From: Streptomyces lucensis JCM 4490
Lineage (GTDB): Bacteria; Actinomycetota; Actinomycetes; Streptomycetales; Streptomycetaceae
Reading direction: 5' to 3'
Assembly: GCF_014650035.1 (NCBI RefSeq)
Contig: NZ_BMUE01000004.1
Location: 248,001 to 312,000, forward strand
DNA length: 64,000 nucleotides
The notes under the pieces are model-generated. The model saw only the letters and a program-made list of their open reading frames with translations, did not search any database and was not told the origin of the DNA. The translations under genes and the position numbers were made by a program. Of this stretch, positions 37,300-47,833 are shown in pieces; the first letter of the stretch is position 1; each line of letters opens with the position of its first letter.

Positions 37300-38415
37300 G
37301 TGTCGTCCCAGGACGTTACGGTCGTGGCTCTTCTGGCGGATCCGGATGCGCCGACGGAGATCGCGCAGCGCATGGCCCGGATGCTTCCCGATCGGCTCGC
37401 CGACAGGTCGGACCAGGGACGACGGTTCGACGTCGAGGTGGTCAGTGAGCCCTTCACCGCAGGGACCGAGGACCTGTCCACGTTGACGCGCCGGATCGTG
37501 GACCGCGGAAGTGAGGGGAACTGGGACATCGTCGTGGCCCTCACCGACCTTCCGCTGCACTCACACGGGCGCAAGCTCGTGGTGGATCTGAGTCACGAAC
37601 ACGGCTTGGCGCTGCTGTCTCTTCCCACGCTGGGGGGCTTCCGGCTGCAGACCAGGGCCCGGCAGGCCGTGGAAGAAGCCGTGCTCAGCTTGGCGGGCCC
37701 GCAGGCCACCGGGCCCGAGGGGCCTCCAAAAAGTCAGCCGCTGCGGGGGCCCTTCATCGGTCGTCTCGCGCCCATCCATCCGGGCCAGGTCGGTGAGGAG
37801 GAGATCGCCGATCTCCGGTACGTCGTCAGCGGGCCGCGCGGTTACCTGAGGGTCCTCTTCGGTATGGTCCGCGCCAACCGGCCTTGGCGGTTGGTGCCGG
37901 GTCTGTCGAAAGCCCTGGCGGCCGCACTCGCCACGGGAGCGGTCGCCACCGTGAACTCCACCATCTGGACCCTGGCCACGTCCCTGAGCACGCCACGCCT
38001 GGTGATCGCCATGGTCGGGTCCGTCGCGCTCATGATCGGCTGGCTGATCGTGGACGCGAATCTGTGGCATCGAACGGATGAGGTCTCGCATGAGGCGAGG
38101 AAGAGGGCGGCTCTCTACAACGCGTCCACGGTCATGACCGTCGGTATCGGGGTGGTCGTCTGCTACGTGGGGTTGGTGGTCATCAACCTGGTGTGGGCGC
38201 TGTTCATCCTCAACGACCGGGTGTTCGCTTCCACGACACGAACCCCGCTGCACACCACGGAGTACTGGACCTTGGCCTGGTTCGTCGCTTCGGTCGCCAC
38301 GGTGGGCGGCGCGCTGGGATCGGGCCTCGAGAGCGATGAGGCGATCCGGGCAGCCGCCTACTCCAAGCGCGAACAGGAGCGTCGCAGCGTGCTGCAGGAC
38401 GACCACCGTGACTAG
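37300..38415 (+). CDS. Actinobacterial membrane protein of unknown function
   Basis: About 371 aa. A soluble N-terminal half (VTVVALLADPDAPTEIAQRM, WDIVVALTDLPLHSHGRKL) and a C-terminal half with about four membrane helices (LVIAMVGSVALMIGWLIVDA, VMTVGIGVVVCYVGLVVIN). GTG 37300 is chosen because AAGGAG ends eight bases before it; the ATG at 37294 is only two bases from that site. Paralogues occur widely in Streptomyces without assigned function. It is expressed alone between the UvrA-like gene and the second dehydrogenase. Confidence 0.78.
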   Translation: MSSQDVTVVALLADPDAPTEIAQRMARMLPDRLADRSDQGRRFDVEVVSEPFTAGTEDLSTLTRRIVDRGSEGNWDIVVALTDLPLHSHGRKLVVDLSHEHGLALLSLPTLGGFRLQTRARQAVEEAVLSLAGPQATGPEGPPKSQPLRGPFIGRLAPIHPGQVGEEEIADLRYVVSGPRGYLRVLFGMVRANRPWRLVPGLSKALAAALATGAVATVNSTIWTLATSLSTPRLVIAMVGSVALMIGWLIVDANLWHRTDEVSHEARKRAALYNASTVMTVGIGVVVCYVGLVVINLVWALFILNDRVFASTTRTPLHTTEYWTLAWFVASVATVGGALGSGLESDEAIRAAAYSKREQERRSVLQDDHRD

Positions 38416-38711
38416 CTGGTGACCTGACTCGGAGAGGCGTCCACGCTTCGGTGGCCGTCCCCGGTACGAAACAACCGCTGATCGATCGGTGAAGGGTCGT
38501 TTCGTGCCGCATGGGGACGGGGACCCGCACCGCACGCCGCCGAGTGCTGAAGCTCGCCGAGCGGGCCGGCGGCAAAATCACCGTTCCCCTCACCAAGGTG
38601 AACGGGCCCTGAGGCGTGCCGGAGCCACGGACCCCGTCGCAGCACTTGCAAGAGTCGGGTTCTTCGCGCCCTCTCCATCACCGCCAGGCCGCGACACCAC
38701 GGGAAGTCACC
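38416..38711. other. Intergenic region before second zinc dehydrogenase
   Basis: Just under 300 bp. A 33-codon plus frame from ATG 38511 (RRRVLKLAERAGGKITVPLT near its end) has coding-like composition but only a weak ribosome site (AAGGG about 18 bases upstream), so it is at best a tiny gene or fragment. The dehydrogenase promoter must lie here. Confidence 0.3.
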
Positions 38712-39887
38712 ATGAAAGCAGCGGTATACGAAGGACCGCGAACGGTCACAGTGAAGGACGTACCGGACGCGAAGATCGAACACCCCTGCGACATCATCGT
38801 CAAGATCACCACCACCAACATCTGCGGTTCGGACCTGCACATGTACGAGGGCCGCACCTCGTTCGAATCCGGCCGCACCCTGGGCCACGAGAACCTGGGC
38901 CAGGTGGTGGAGGTCGGCTCGGCCGTCCGCAAGGTCCAGGTCGGCGAGTACGTGGTCCTGCCCTTCAACATCGCCTGCGGCTTCTGCAAGCAGTGCGAGC
39001 AGGGCCTGACCAACTACTGCCTGACCATGCAGCCGGAACCCGCCCTCGCCGGAGCCGCCTACGGATTCGCCGACATGGGCCCCTACCAGGGCGGCCAGGC
39101 GGAACTGCTGCGCGTGCCCTACGGCGACTTGAACGCCCTGCGTCTGGGCGAGGACGCCGCCGAGCGGCAGACCGACTACGTCATGCTCGCCGACATCTTC
39201 CCCACCGGCTATCACGCCACCGAGATGGCCCACGTCAAACCGGGCGACCAGACCATCGTCTTCGGGGCCGGTCCCGTCGGGCTGATGGCGACCTACTCCG
39301 CCCTCCTCAAGGGCGCCGGCCGCGTCTGGACGGCCGACCACCAGCCCGACCGGCTGCGCAAGGCGGAGGAACTCGGGGCCATCCCGATCAACACCGCCGA
39401 GCAGAACCCGGCGGACGTCGTCAAGGAGGCCACCCTCGGTCTGGGCGCCGACAACGGCTGCGAATGCGTCGGCTACCAGGCACACGACCCCCAGGGACAC
39501 GAGGACGCCAGCCTCACGCTCAACGGCCTGATCGACTCGGTCAGGTTCACCGGCCACATCGGCGTGGTGGGCGTGTTCCTTCCCCAGGATCCCGGCGGCG
39601 CGGAGGCCCAGGGTGAGCTGGAGGCGCAGGGCAAGGTTCCGATCGACTTCGGGATGATGTGGTTCAAGGGCCAGCACATGGGGACCGGGCAGGCGCCGGT
39701 GAAGAAGTACAACCGGGCCCTGCGCGACCTGATCGCCGGCGGGAAGGCGAAGCCGAGCTTCGTCGTCTCCCACGAACTCAGCCTGGACGAGGCCCCCACC
39801 GCCTACGAGCACTTCGACGCCCGTGACGAGGGCTGGACCAAGGTGGTCCTGCACCCCGACGGACACGGCAACGGCCACAAGCGGTAG
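38712..39887 (+). CDS. Glutathione-independent formaldehyde dehydrogenase-like enzyme
   Basis: A 391-aa zinc-dependent medium-chain dehydrogenase. NICGSDLHMYEGRTSFESGR and GHENLGQVVEVG carry the catalytic zinc ligands, CGFCKQCEQGLTNYC the structural zinc, and FGAGPVGLMATYSALLKGAG the NAD loop. The insert ADNGCECVGYQAHDPQGHED is typical of glutathione-independent formaldehyde dehydrogenases (dismutases). ATG 38712 follows GGGAAG. With the 28.6-kb paralogue it could remove formaldehyde and other aldehydes made by the sulfur monooxygenases (inference). Confidence 0.9.
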   Translation: MKAAVYEGPRTVTVKDVPDAKIEHPCDIIVKITTTNICGSDLHMYEGRTSFESGRTLGHENLGQVVEVGSAVRKVQVGEYVVLPFNIACGFCKQCEQGLTNYCLTMQPEPALAGAAYGFADMGPYQGGQAELLRVPYGDLNALRLGEDAAERQTDYVMLADIFPTGYHATEMAHVKPGDQTIVFGAGPVGLMATYSALLKGAGRVWTADHQPDRLRKAEELGAIPINTAEQNPADVVKEATLGLGADNGCECVGYQAHDPQGHEDASLTLNGLIDSVRFTGHIGVVGVFLPQDPGGAEAQGELEAQGKVPIDFGMMWFKGQHMGTGQAPVKKYNRALRDLIAGGKAKPSFVVSHELSLDEAPTAYEHFDARDEGWTKVVLHPDGHGNGHKR

Positions 39888-39927
39888 GAGACCCGGGGCC
39901 GTCGTGCCCCCTGTCTCTCCTGGACCG

Positions 39928-39965
39928 GTCCGGGGGACGGCTGGCGATCTGCCCGTCCCCCGGAC
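39928..39965 (+). terminator. Hairpin after the formaldehyde dehydrogenase gene
   Basis: Perfect 13-bp inverted repeat (GTCCGGGGGACGG and CCGTCCCCCGGAC) with a 12-base loop, 41 bp past the stop. The remaining sequence up to 40202 (315 bp in all without a gene) is GC-rich and shows no other clear feature. Confidence 0.7.
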
Positions 39966-40202
39966 GGGGCCGGGGGCAATCGCCGCGCTCCGGCCGGACC
40001 TGGACCAACAACGATTGCCCGCGCCCCGGCCTGGAGGACGGACGGCGGACGTGCAGAAGTGTCCGCAGTGGCAGCACCCCGTCCAGCGGCTGCGGTCGCC
40101 AGCCGGCCAGCGGGCCGTGTGGGAGGCTTCCTTGCCCGACGGTTGCCGCACCTCGACCAGGCCGACGCGACGCGGCAGGGCGTTCCGGCCAGGCGGACAC
40201 CC

Positions 40203-42377
40203 GTGACGTGGCTGCGGGCCTTCGGGGAAGTCGCGCGATCTGGACTCAAGGTCGAGGAGACGCGACTGGAGCCCCTGCTGGCGCTGCGTGCGGCCGCTGG
40301 GGTGGCGATCGTCATCGGGCCGGCGCTGTGGCTGGTCTCCCCTGCGTATGCCGCGTCCGCCGCCCTCGGCGCCTACTCCGCGGGTGGGGCCACCTTCCAG
40401 CGCAGCTGGCGTCCCCGCAAGGTGGTCGCGCTCGGCGCGGGCGCGGGTCTGGCGCTCAGCACCTTCGTGGGCTACCTGGCGGCGGGGCGACTCGTGACGT
40501 TCCTGCCGCTGCTGGCCGTATGGGCCTTTGCCGCGGGAATGGCGTGGGCCGTCGGATCGACCGCCGGGATCGTCGCAGCGACGACCGTGGGCAGCATGCT
40601 GGTGACCATCACCTTGCCCACGAGCATCGGGCGAGCCCTGGAGCACGCCGGGGTCATCGCACTCGGGGGCGTGACGCAGGCCGTGCTGATCCTGCTGTTC
40701 CCGATCCGGCGTTGGGGAGCGCATCGTGACGCGCTCGCCGACGCTCTGGCCGCCGTGGCGGACTACGCCCGCCGGTTGCGGCACGACCCGGCCGCCCCGT
40801 TCGACCCGGAGCCGTTGATGACGGCACGGGACGCGGCTTCCGTGACGCCGTCACAGGCCCGCACCCGTCCCCCTGTCCTGCACGGCCCCCGGGGACTCGC
40901 CGAGCGCATTCGGCCGGTGGTCGCGGCGCTCGCCGACCCGGACGTGGGCGCTCCGGCGGAGGGACCCGGGCGGGACCGCGCGCGGGAGTTGCTCGACGCC
41001 GCCGCCGACGTCCTGGACGCGGCCGCCCGTTCGATCCGACGCGGCACTCCCGCCGAGGTGCGGCCCGAGAGCACCGACGTCCTGCGCGTCGACGAGGAGC
41101 ACGAGGTGCTGGAGGGCCCCGCGCGGCAAGCCGCCGGGCGGCTCGTGCAACTGCTCGGCGAGGCGTTGGAGATCGCCCGGAGCGGCTGCGCGCGCGGAAG
41201 GACGCCCGCGCCTCCCAGCCCCGCGGGCGCCCAGTTCCTGGTGCGCCCGACAATGCTCCGGCTGGTCCCGGTCGTCGTCCGGGCGGTCCGCCGTGAGACC
41301 CGCCGGGACTCACCCGTGTTCCGGCACGCCGTCCGCCTGGCGGCGGTGACCGTGCTCGGCTACCTGATCGCCGCCCGGCTACCCCTGGGCCACGGCTACT
41401 GGGCGCCCATCGCCTCGGTGATGGTGATGCGGCCGGACTTCCACCGGACGTACGCGCGTGCGGTGGCCCGTCTCGCCGGGACCCTGGCGGGGGTCGCGCT
41501 CGCCACCGGCGTGGTGCGGGCCCTGGGCCCGGACGCCCATGTGTCCGGCGCGCTGGCGGTGGTCTCGGCGGGCCTGTCGTACACGCTGAACCGTACCGGT
41601 TACGCCTACTCCCAGTGCTTCACCGCCGCGTACGTCGTCTTCCTGCTCGGCATGGGCGGCCAGGCATGGGAGCAGACGGTCCCGGAGCGGGTGGTGCTCA
41701 CCCTGCTCGGCGGGGCCCTGGCGATGCTGGCCTACGTGGTGTTCCCCGCATGGGAGACACCCCGGCTGCCGGGCCGGCTTGCGGACTGGCTCGCCGCCAA
41801 CGGCCGCTACGCGGCCGCGGTGCTCCGCGACTACGCCGAACCGACCCAGGAGCGTCACGCCGACATGCGCAGGGCACTGCTGGAGAGCAGGGAGGCACGT
41901 GCCGCCTGGCAGGAGGCATACGACCGGGCACGGCAGGAACCGGTCCGCCCCAGGGGTCTGACGTCGCGCGAGGCGCAGGAGGCGCAGGAGGCGCTCAAGG
42001 GGTTCGGCCGCGCGGCGATGCTCATGGAGAGCCACGTCCCGCGGGCCGACAGCCGTTTCGTCCCCGAGGCGGAGCGATTCGCCGAGGCCCTGGAGACGGA
42101 CACCGCGAAGGCGGCCGTCGCCGTGCGCGAACACAGGAATCCGGACTGGGGACGCGTGGAGGAGGCGCTCCACGCGTGGGACGCCGCCGCCGGCAACGGG
42201 AGCCCGGTCGTGCGGCGCGAAGCGGAACTGCAGAAACGGGCCTTGGAAGACCTCGCGACAGCCGTGAGCCGCACAGCCCTGGAACGCGACGTCGGCTCTG
42301 CCCGCGAGGAGCAGCGGGTGCGGGCGACCCTGGCTGCGGAAGGTAACGGATCAGGGCCCGCGCACCGGGGTGGGTGA
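40203..42377 (+). CDS. FUSC family inner-membrane protein
   Basis: A 724-aa protein with two membrane blocks (helices around residues 30-170 and 400-520), each followed by a cytoplasmic helical region, the layout of FUSC/YccS/aromatic acid exporter proteins. LGHGYWAPIASVMVMRPDFH is the hallmark loop of the second block. The first cytoplasmic domain is rich in charged residues. GTG 40203 is used, with AGGCGGA six bases upstream; the frame stays open further upstream without support. Possible role: efflux of weak acids. Confidence 0.87.
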   Translation: MTWLRAFGEVARSGLKVEETRLEPLLALRAAAGVAIVIGPALWLVSPAYAASAALGAYSAGGATFQRSWRPRKVVALGAGAGLALSTFVGYLAAGRLVTFLPLLAVWAFAAGMAWAVGSTAGIVAATTVGSMLVTITLPTSIGRALEHAGVIALGGVTQAVLILLFPIRRWGAHRDALADALAAVADYARRLRHDPAAPFDPEPLMTARDAASVTPSQARTRPPVLHGPRGLAERIRPVVAALADPDVGAPAEGPGRDRARELLDAAADVLDAAARSIRRGTPAEVRPESTDVLRVDEEHEVLEGPARQAAGRLVQLLGEALEIARSGCARGRTPAPPSPAGAQFLVRPTMLRLVPVVVRAVRRETRRDSPVFRHAVRLAAVTVLGYLIAARLPLGHGYWAPIASVMVMRPDFHRTYARAVARLAGTLAGVALATGVVRALGPDAHVSGALAVVSAGLSYTLNRTGYAYSQCFTAAYVVFLLGMGGQAWEQTVPERVVLTLLGGALAMLAYVVFPAWETPRLPGRLADWLAANGRYAAAVLRDYAEPTQERHADMRRALLESREARAAWQEAYDRARQEPVRPRGLTSREAQEAQEALKGFGRAAMLMESHVPRADSRFVPEAERFAEALETDTAKAAVAVREHRNPDWGRVEEALHAWDAAAGNGSPVVRREAELQKRALEDLATAVSRTALERDVGSAREEQRVRATLAAEGNGSGPAHRGG

Positions 42378-42601
42378 CGGCGCCGGCGACGGAGAGCGCC
42401 GCGCCTCATGGAACGGGAATGGGCGATGGGCGGCGCAGGAGGCCCCTGCCGCGGGCGCAGGTCAGCAGACCGGACGCCATCCCGGCTGCTGCTGACCACC
42501 CTTTGCCGGCCTGAGGGGCCGCCCAGTGAACGCCGGCCCGGCCGGCCCGGGGGTGACCGGATACAGTGCGCGGGACGGCAGCCCGGTCAGGGAGGGGAAG
42601 C

Positions 42602-43822
42602 ATGACCGACACCAGCAGCACCCGGCCCGCCGAGGGGGAAGCGCGGGCACCGCGGCCGAGCCGGCTGCACCGCCTGATGCGCTACATACCCCTGATCGCC
42701 CCGGTCCTGCTGTGGGCCGTGCCCTGCTGGGTGCTCCTGTACACCGGCCAGCACTGGCCGCTGCCCGTCACGCTGGTCGGCACCGCGCTGTTCGCCCTCG
42801 GCCTCGTCGGCATGCCGCTCGCGATGGTGCGCGGCCACGGCCGGCGCCAGCAGGACCGGGCGGCGATCGCCGGTGACACCCTGTTGGGGGCCAGTTGGGT
42901 CCTGTTCACCTGGTCCGTTCTTCTCGGCGCCGTCCTGCGGCTCGTCCTGACCGCGGCCGACGTCGGCGGGAGTCAGGACCGGGCCCGAATCGTCACGTGG
43001 GCGGTCCTCGGCGTAAGCGCCCTGATGCTCGCCTGGGGGTACGCCGAAGCCCGTCGTGTGCCCCGCGTGCGCCGGCTCGACGTGCGACTCCCCCGACTCG
43101 GCGCCGGGTTGGACGGCCTGCGCGTAGTCCTCATCACCGACACGCACTACGGCCCCCTCGATCGCGCCCGCTGGTCGGCACGGGTCTGCGAGACGGTGAA
43201 CACCCTGGAAGCCGACCTGGTCTGCCACACCGGCGACATCGCGGACGGCACGGCCGAACGCCGCCGCGCCCAGGCCGTTCCGCTCGGTACCGTGCGGGCC
43301 ACCCGGGCCCGTGTGTACGTCACCGGCAACCACGAGTACTACAGCGAGGCCCAGGGCTGGGTCGACCTGATGGACGAGCTGGGCTGGGAGCCGCTGCGCA
43401 ACCGCCATCTGCTGCTCGAACGCGGAGGCGACACCCTCGTCGTCGCCGGCGTGGACGATGTCACCGCCGAGTCCTCCGGCCTGGCGGGCCACCGCGCCCA
43501 CCTCGCCGGAGCCCTGGACGGCGCCGACCCAGGCCTGCCCGTCCTGCTCCTGGCACACCAGCCCAAGTTCGTCGACCGGGCGGCGGCCGCCGGCATCGAC
43601 CTCCAGCTCTCCGGCCACACCCACGGCGGCCAGATCTGGCCCTTCCACCATCTGGTCCGCCTCGACCAGCCCGCCCTCGCCGGCCTCAGCCACCACGGCA
43701 CCCGCACCCTCCTCTACACCAGCCGGGGCACGGGCTTCTGGGGCCCGCCGTTCCGCGTCTTCGCGCCCAGTGAGATCACCCTGCTCGTCCTGCGCAGCCC
43801 GCACGTGCCCACCTCGCCGTAG
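42602..43822 (+). CDS. Membrane metallophosphoesterase
   Basis: A 406-aa calcineurin-like phosphoesterase with four N-terminal membrane helices (to residue ~150). Metal ligands are visible: ITDTHYG (D-x-H), HTGDIADGT (GD), TGNHEYY (GNHE), LLLAHQP and SGHTHGGQIWP. This is the YkuE/YaeI type, cleaving phosphodiesters or lipid-linked phosphates at the membrane; the substrate is unknown. ATG 42602 follows GGGAGGGGAAGC. Stands alone, followed 135 bp later by the tRNA terminator on the other strand. Confidence 0.9.
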   Translation: MTDTSSTRPAEGEARAPRPSRLHRLMRYIPLIAPVLLWAVPCWVLLYTGQHWPLPVTLVGTALFALGLVGMPLAMVRGHGRRQQDRAAIAGDTLLGASWVLFTWSVLLGAVLRLVLTAADVGGSQDRARIVTWAVLGVSALMLAWGYAEARRVPRVRRLDVRLPRLGAGLDGLRVVLITDTHYGPLDRARWSARVCETVNTLEADLVCHTGDIADGTAERRRAQAVPLGTVRATRARVYVTGNHEYYSEAQGWVDLMDELGWEPLRNRHLLLERGGDTLVVAGVDDVTAESSGLAGHRAHLAGALDGADPGLPVLLLAHQPKFVDRAAAAGIDLQLSGHTHGGQIWPFHHLVRLDQPALAGLSHHGTRTLLYTSRGTGFWGPPFRVFAPSEITLLVLRSPHVPTSP

Positions 43823-43956
43823 ACGGCACGGGCCGACACGTCCGCTTGGAGGGTGCTCGAGCTTGAGGGGTGCGGCGTCGACAGAAGCTCTGTTCTGACG
43901 TCTTCTGCGACCGCGGTGCCCTGTCCATCCAGAGCCAGGTCCGCACGACCCACGCA

Positions 43957-43986
43957 GTGAAGGCCCGGTGGACACCGGGCCTTCAC
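43957..43986 (-). terminator. Terminator of the initiator tRNA gene
   Basis: Perfect 14-bp inverted repeat (GTGAAGGCCCGGTG and CACCGGGCCTTCAC) with a two-base centre, starting eight bases past the tRNA 3' end. It would also stop readthrough from the metallophosphoesterase gene on the plus strand. Confidence 0.85.
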
Positions 43987-43993
43987 GTCTGAG

Positions 43994-44067
43994 TAGCGGG
44001 GACAGGATTTGAACCTGCGACCTCTGGGTTATGAGCCCAGCGAGCTACCGAGCTGCTCCACCCCGCG
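43994..44067 (-). tRNA. Initiator tRNA-fMet (anticodon CAT)
   Basis: A complete 74-nt cloverleaf: acceptor CGCGGGG, D arm GAGC-AGCTCGGTA-GCTC, anticodon stem CTGGG with loop CTCATAA and CCCAG, T arm GCAGG-TTCAAAT-CCTGT. Two features mark it as the initiator: the unpaired first acceptor position (C1 opposite U72) and three G:C pairs at the base of the anticodon stem. The CCA end is not encoded. A strong terminator follows and a promoter-like pair precedes it. Confidence 0.95.
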
Positions 44068-44079
44068 TCGGTACGGTGA

Positions 44080-44109
44080 ACTGTACGGCACCGACCAGGA
44101 TCTACCCAA
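44080..44109 (-). promoter_or_regulatory. Candidate promoter of tRNA-fMet
   Basis: On the minus strand TTGGGT (44104-44109), 18 bases, TACAGT (44080-44085), then 12 bases to the tRNA 5' end. The short leader fits a tRNA gene. Assigned by eye. Confidence 0.45.
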
Positions 44110-44214
44110 TCGAGTTGTAGCGGGAGTAGCGGCGGTGGCCGCCTTCGGAGCGCAGGGGGGCGATCAGGCGGTGTTCGCCGAGGGCGCGGAGGCCTCTTCT
44201 TTCGGGACGCGTCA
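44102..44214 (-). pseudogene. MerR-type helix-turn-helix fragment
   Basis: A minus frame without a start, ending at TAG 44102-44104, reads RALGEHRLIAPLRSEGGHRR then YSRY. The recognition-helix and wing pattern (LIxPLRxEGGHRRYS) is that of MerR/excisionase-type DNA-binding domains. Homology stops just after the wing, and upstream it runs into a GC-rich hairpin. It therefore looks like a short remnant stranded between the tRNA and katG. Confidence 0.42.
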
Positions 44215-44215
44215 G

Positions 44216-44247
44216 GGGGCCCGGGTGCCAGGACGGCACCGGGCCCC
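44216..44247. terminator. GC-rich hairpin upstream of katG
   Basis: Arms GGGGCCCGGGTGCC and GGCACCGGGCCCC (one bulged G) around a five-base loop. It may insulate katG from the tRNA side. The rest of 44248-44551 holds the katG promoter region and no gene; no FurA gene is present upstream, unlike many actinobacterial katG loci. Confidence 0.55.
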
Positions 44248-44473
44248 GAGCTTTCAACACCATCTACCGGCGCTCTGCGCCGGACGCGGGAGGTTGATCA
44301 CCGGCGCTTCCGAACCATCGGTCGAGGGGTCCCACGCCTTACGGCCGCCGCCTGCTGGGCGAGTCCGGGGTCTGCCGAATTGCATTCGGCTCGCACTGAA
44401 AGGCGGCAAGCGAGCGGAAAGGCCGCCCTTTTCCCTCACCTCTGTCATGCGGGGTGCTCCGCGTGTTTCATAG

Positions 44474-46744
<2,271 letters not shown>

Positions 46745-46751
46745 GTCCGGC

Positions 46752-46783
46752 GTCCCGGCCGGCCCTCGGCGGCCGGCCGGGAC
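46752..46783 (+). terminator. katG terminator
   Basis: Perfect 13-bp inverted repeat (GTCCCGGCCGGCC and GGCCGGCCGGGAC) with a six-base loop, eight bases after the katG stop. It may also end the convergent ABM/molybdenum operon. Confidence 0.82.
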
Positions 46784-46853
46784 GTGGAGGACAGGTCCGG
46801 CCGGCGGTCGGCGGGCGTGCCGACTCACCCGTGCGCCGTGTCGCCGCCGCCGG

Positions 46854-47828
46854 TCAGGGCAGGGTCCACAGCCGGACCGTGGCGAGGTAGAAGACGACGG
46901 CCCAGAAGGCGATCGCCAACGCGACGACGGCGAGGCCACGGAGGTTGGACCTCACCGCCGGTTCGTCCGGCGGCGGCCGCAGCCATCGCCCGAGCAGCGG
47001 GTTCACGTAGTAGGGCATCGTCAGGAAGCTCATGATGAGGCTCGACAGCAGGTTGCCCACGAGCAGGCCGATCCAGAGCGGCATGTGCAGCGGGGACAGG
47101 GCGAGCGTCAGCAGCACGACGGTCGGGTACAGGCCGACCCAGATGGCGAGGGAGGTCCTGGTCTCGGAGGGCGGTGGCGCTGCCTGTCTTCCGTTGCCCT
47201 CGAAGGCGAACCAGCTGCCGAACGAGTTGTCGATCGTGTGCAGCGCGAAGTCGCTGAACTTCTCTCCCTCGGCCAGGATCCGCTGCCGCTGGGGCGACGT
47301 CAGCCAGGCGTCGAGGTGCTCGGCGCTGTCGTAGCGGTACAGCGTGGTCCACTCCTCCTGGAGCCCCTCGATGGGGCGGAAGAGCTCGGTCCCGCGGAAC
47401 CCTTCGAACTTGCTCTCCTCCTCGACCAAGCGGTGCTGCCAGTCGAGGAAGGCGTCCACCTGGTTCGGGGCGACGCGGTGGGTGACCACCACGGTGACCA
47501 GCGGATCCAGGGACCGGGTGCCGCTGCTGACCACCTGCTGGGTCGCCGGACCGTCGAAGTACCTGGCGCCGACGTCGAGATACGTCTGCCTGGTCCCGCT
47601 GTTGATCCACGCCTGCAGGTGCGCCACCGAGTCGAACCGGTACACCACGACCCACTCGGGTTGCAGCGGTGTCGGCGGGGAGATCTCGGCGCCGAGGAAG
47701 CCGGGGTAGTAGGTGGCCGCGGTGTTGAGGTCCTCCTGCCAGGACTCGTACTCCCGTTCCAGTCCGGGCAGGACCTTCTGGCCGATGATCGCCGTCGCCG
47801 CGGCGGCCGCGCTCCTTCCGGTGTCCAT
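46854..47828 (-). CDS. ABM-domain protein with C-terminal membrane helices
   Basis: A 324-aa protein. Two antibiotic-biosynthesis-monooxygenase (ABM) ferredoxin-like units (residues about 12-100 with WVVVYRFDSVAHLQAWINS, and 108-195 with WTTLYRYDSAEHLDAWLTS) precede three membrane helices (TVVLLTLALSPLHMPLWIGL, YVNPLLGRWL, VVALAIAFWAVVFYLA). ABM units act without a cofactor on quinol-like substrates or as haem-handling or dimerising parts. The ATG is five bases after the molybdoenzyme stop, so it belongs to that operon. Possible link: membrane electron acceptor or anchor for the hydroxylase (inference). Confidence 0.82.
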   Translation of the reverse strand: MDTGRSAAAAATAIIGQKVLPGLEREYESWQEDLNTAATYYPGFLGAEISPPTPLQPEWVVVYRFDSVAHLQAWINSGTRQTYLDVGARYFDGPATQQVVSSGTRSLDPLVTVVVTHRVAPNQVDAFLDWQHRLVEEESKFEGFRGTELFRPIEGLQEEWTTLYRYDSAEHLDAWLTSPQRQRILAEGEKFSDFALHTIDNSFGSWFAFEGNGRQAAPPPSETRTSLAIWVGLYPTVVLLTLALSPLHMPLWIGLLVGNLLSSLIMSFLTMPYYVNPLLGRWLRPPPDEPAVRSNLRGLAVVALAIAFWAVVFYLATVRLWTLP

Positions 47829-47833
47829 GCGGC

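Noticed and set aside
40763..42499. Several minus-strand frames opposite the FUSC gene
   Set aside because: Shadows of the FUSC gene; no motifs and no ribosome sites.
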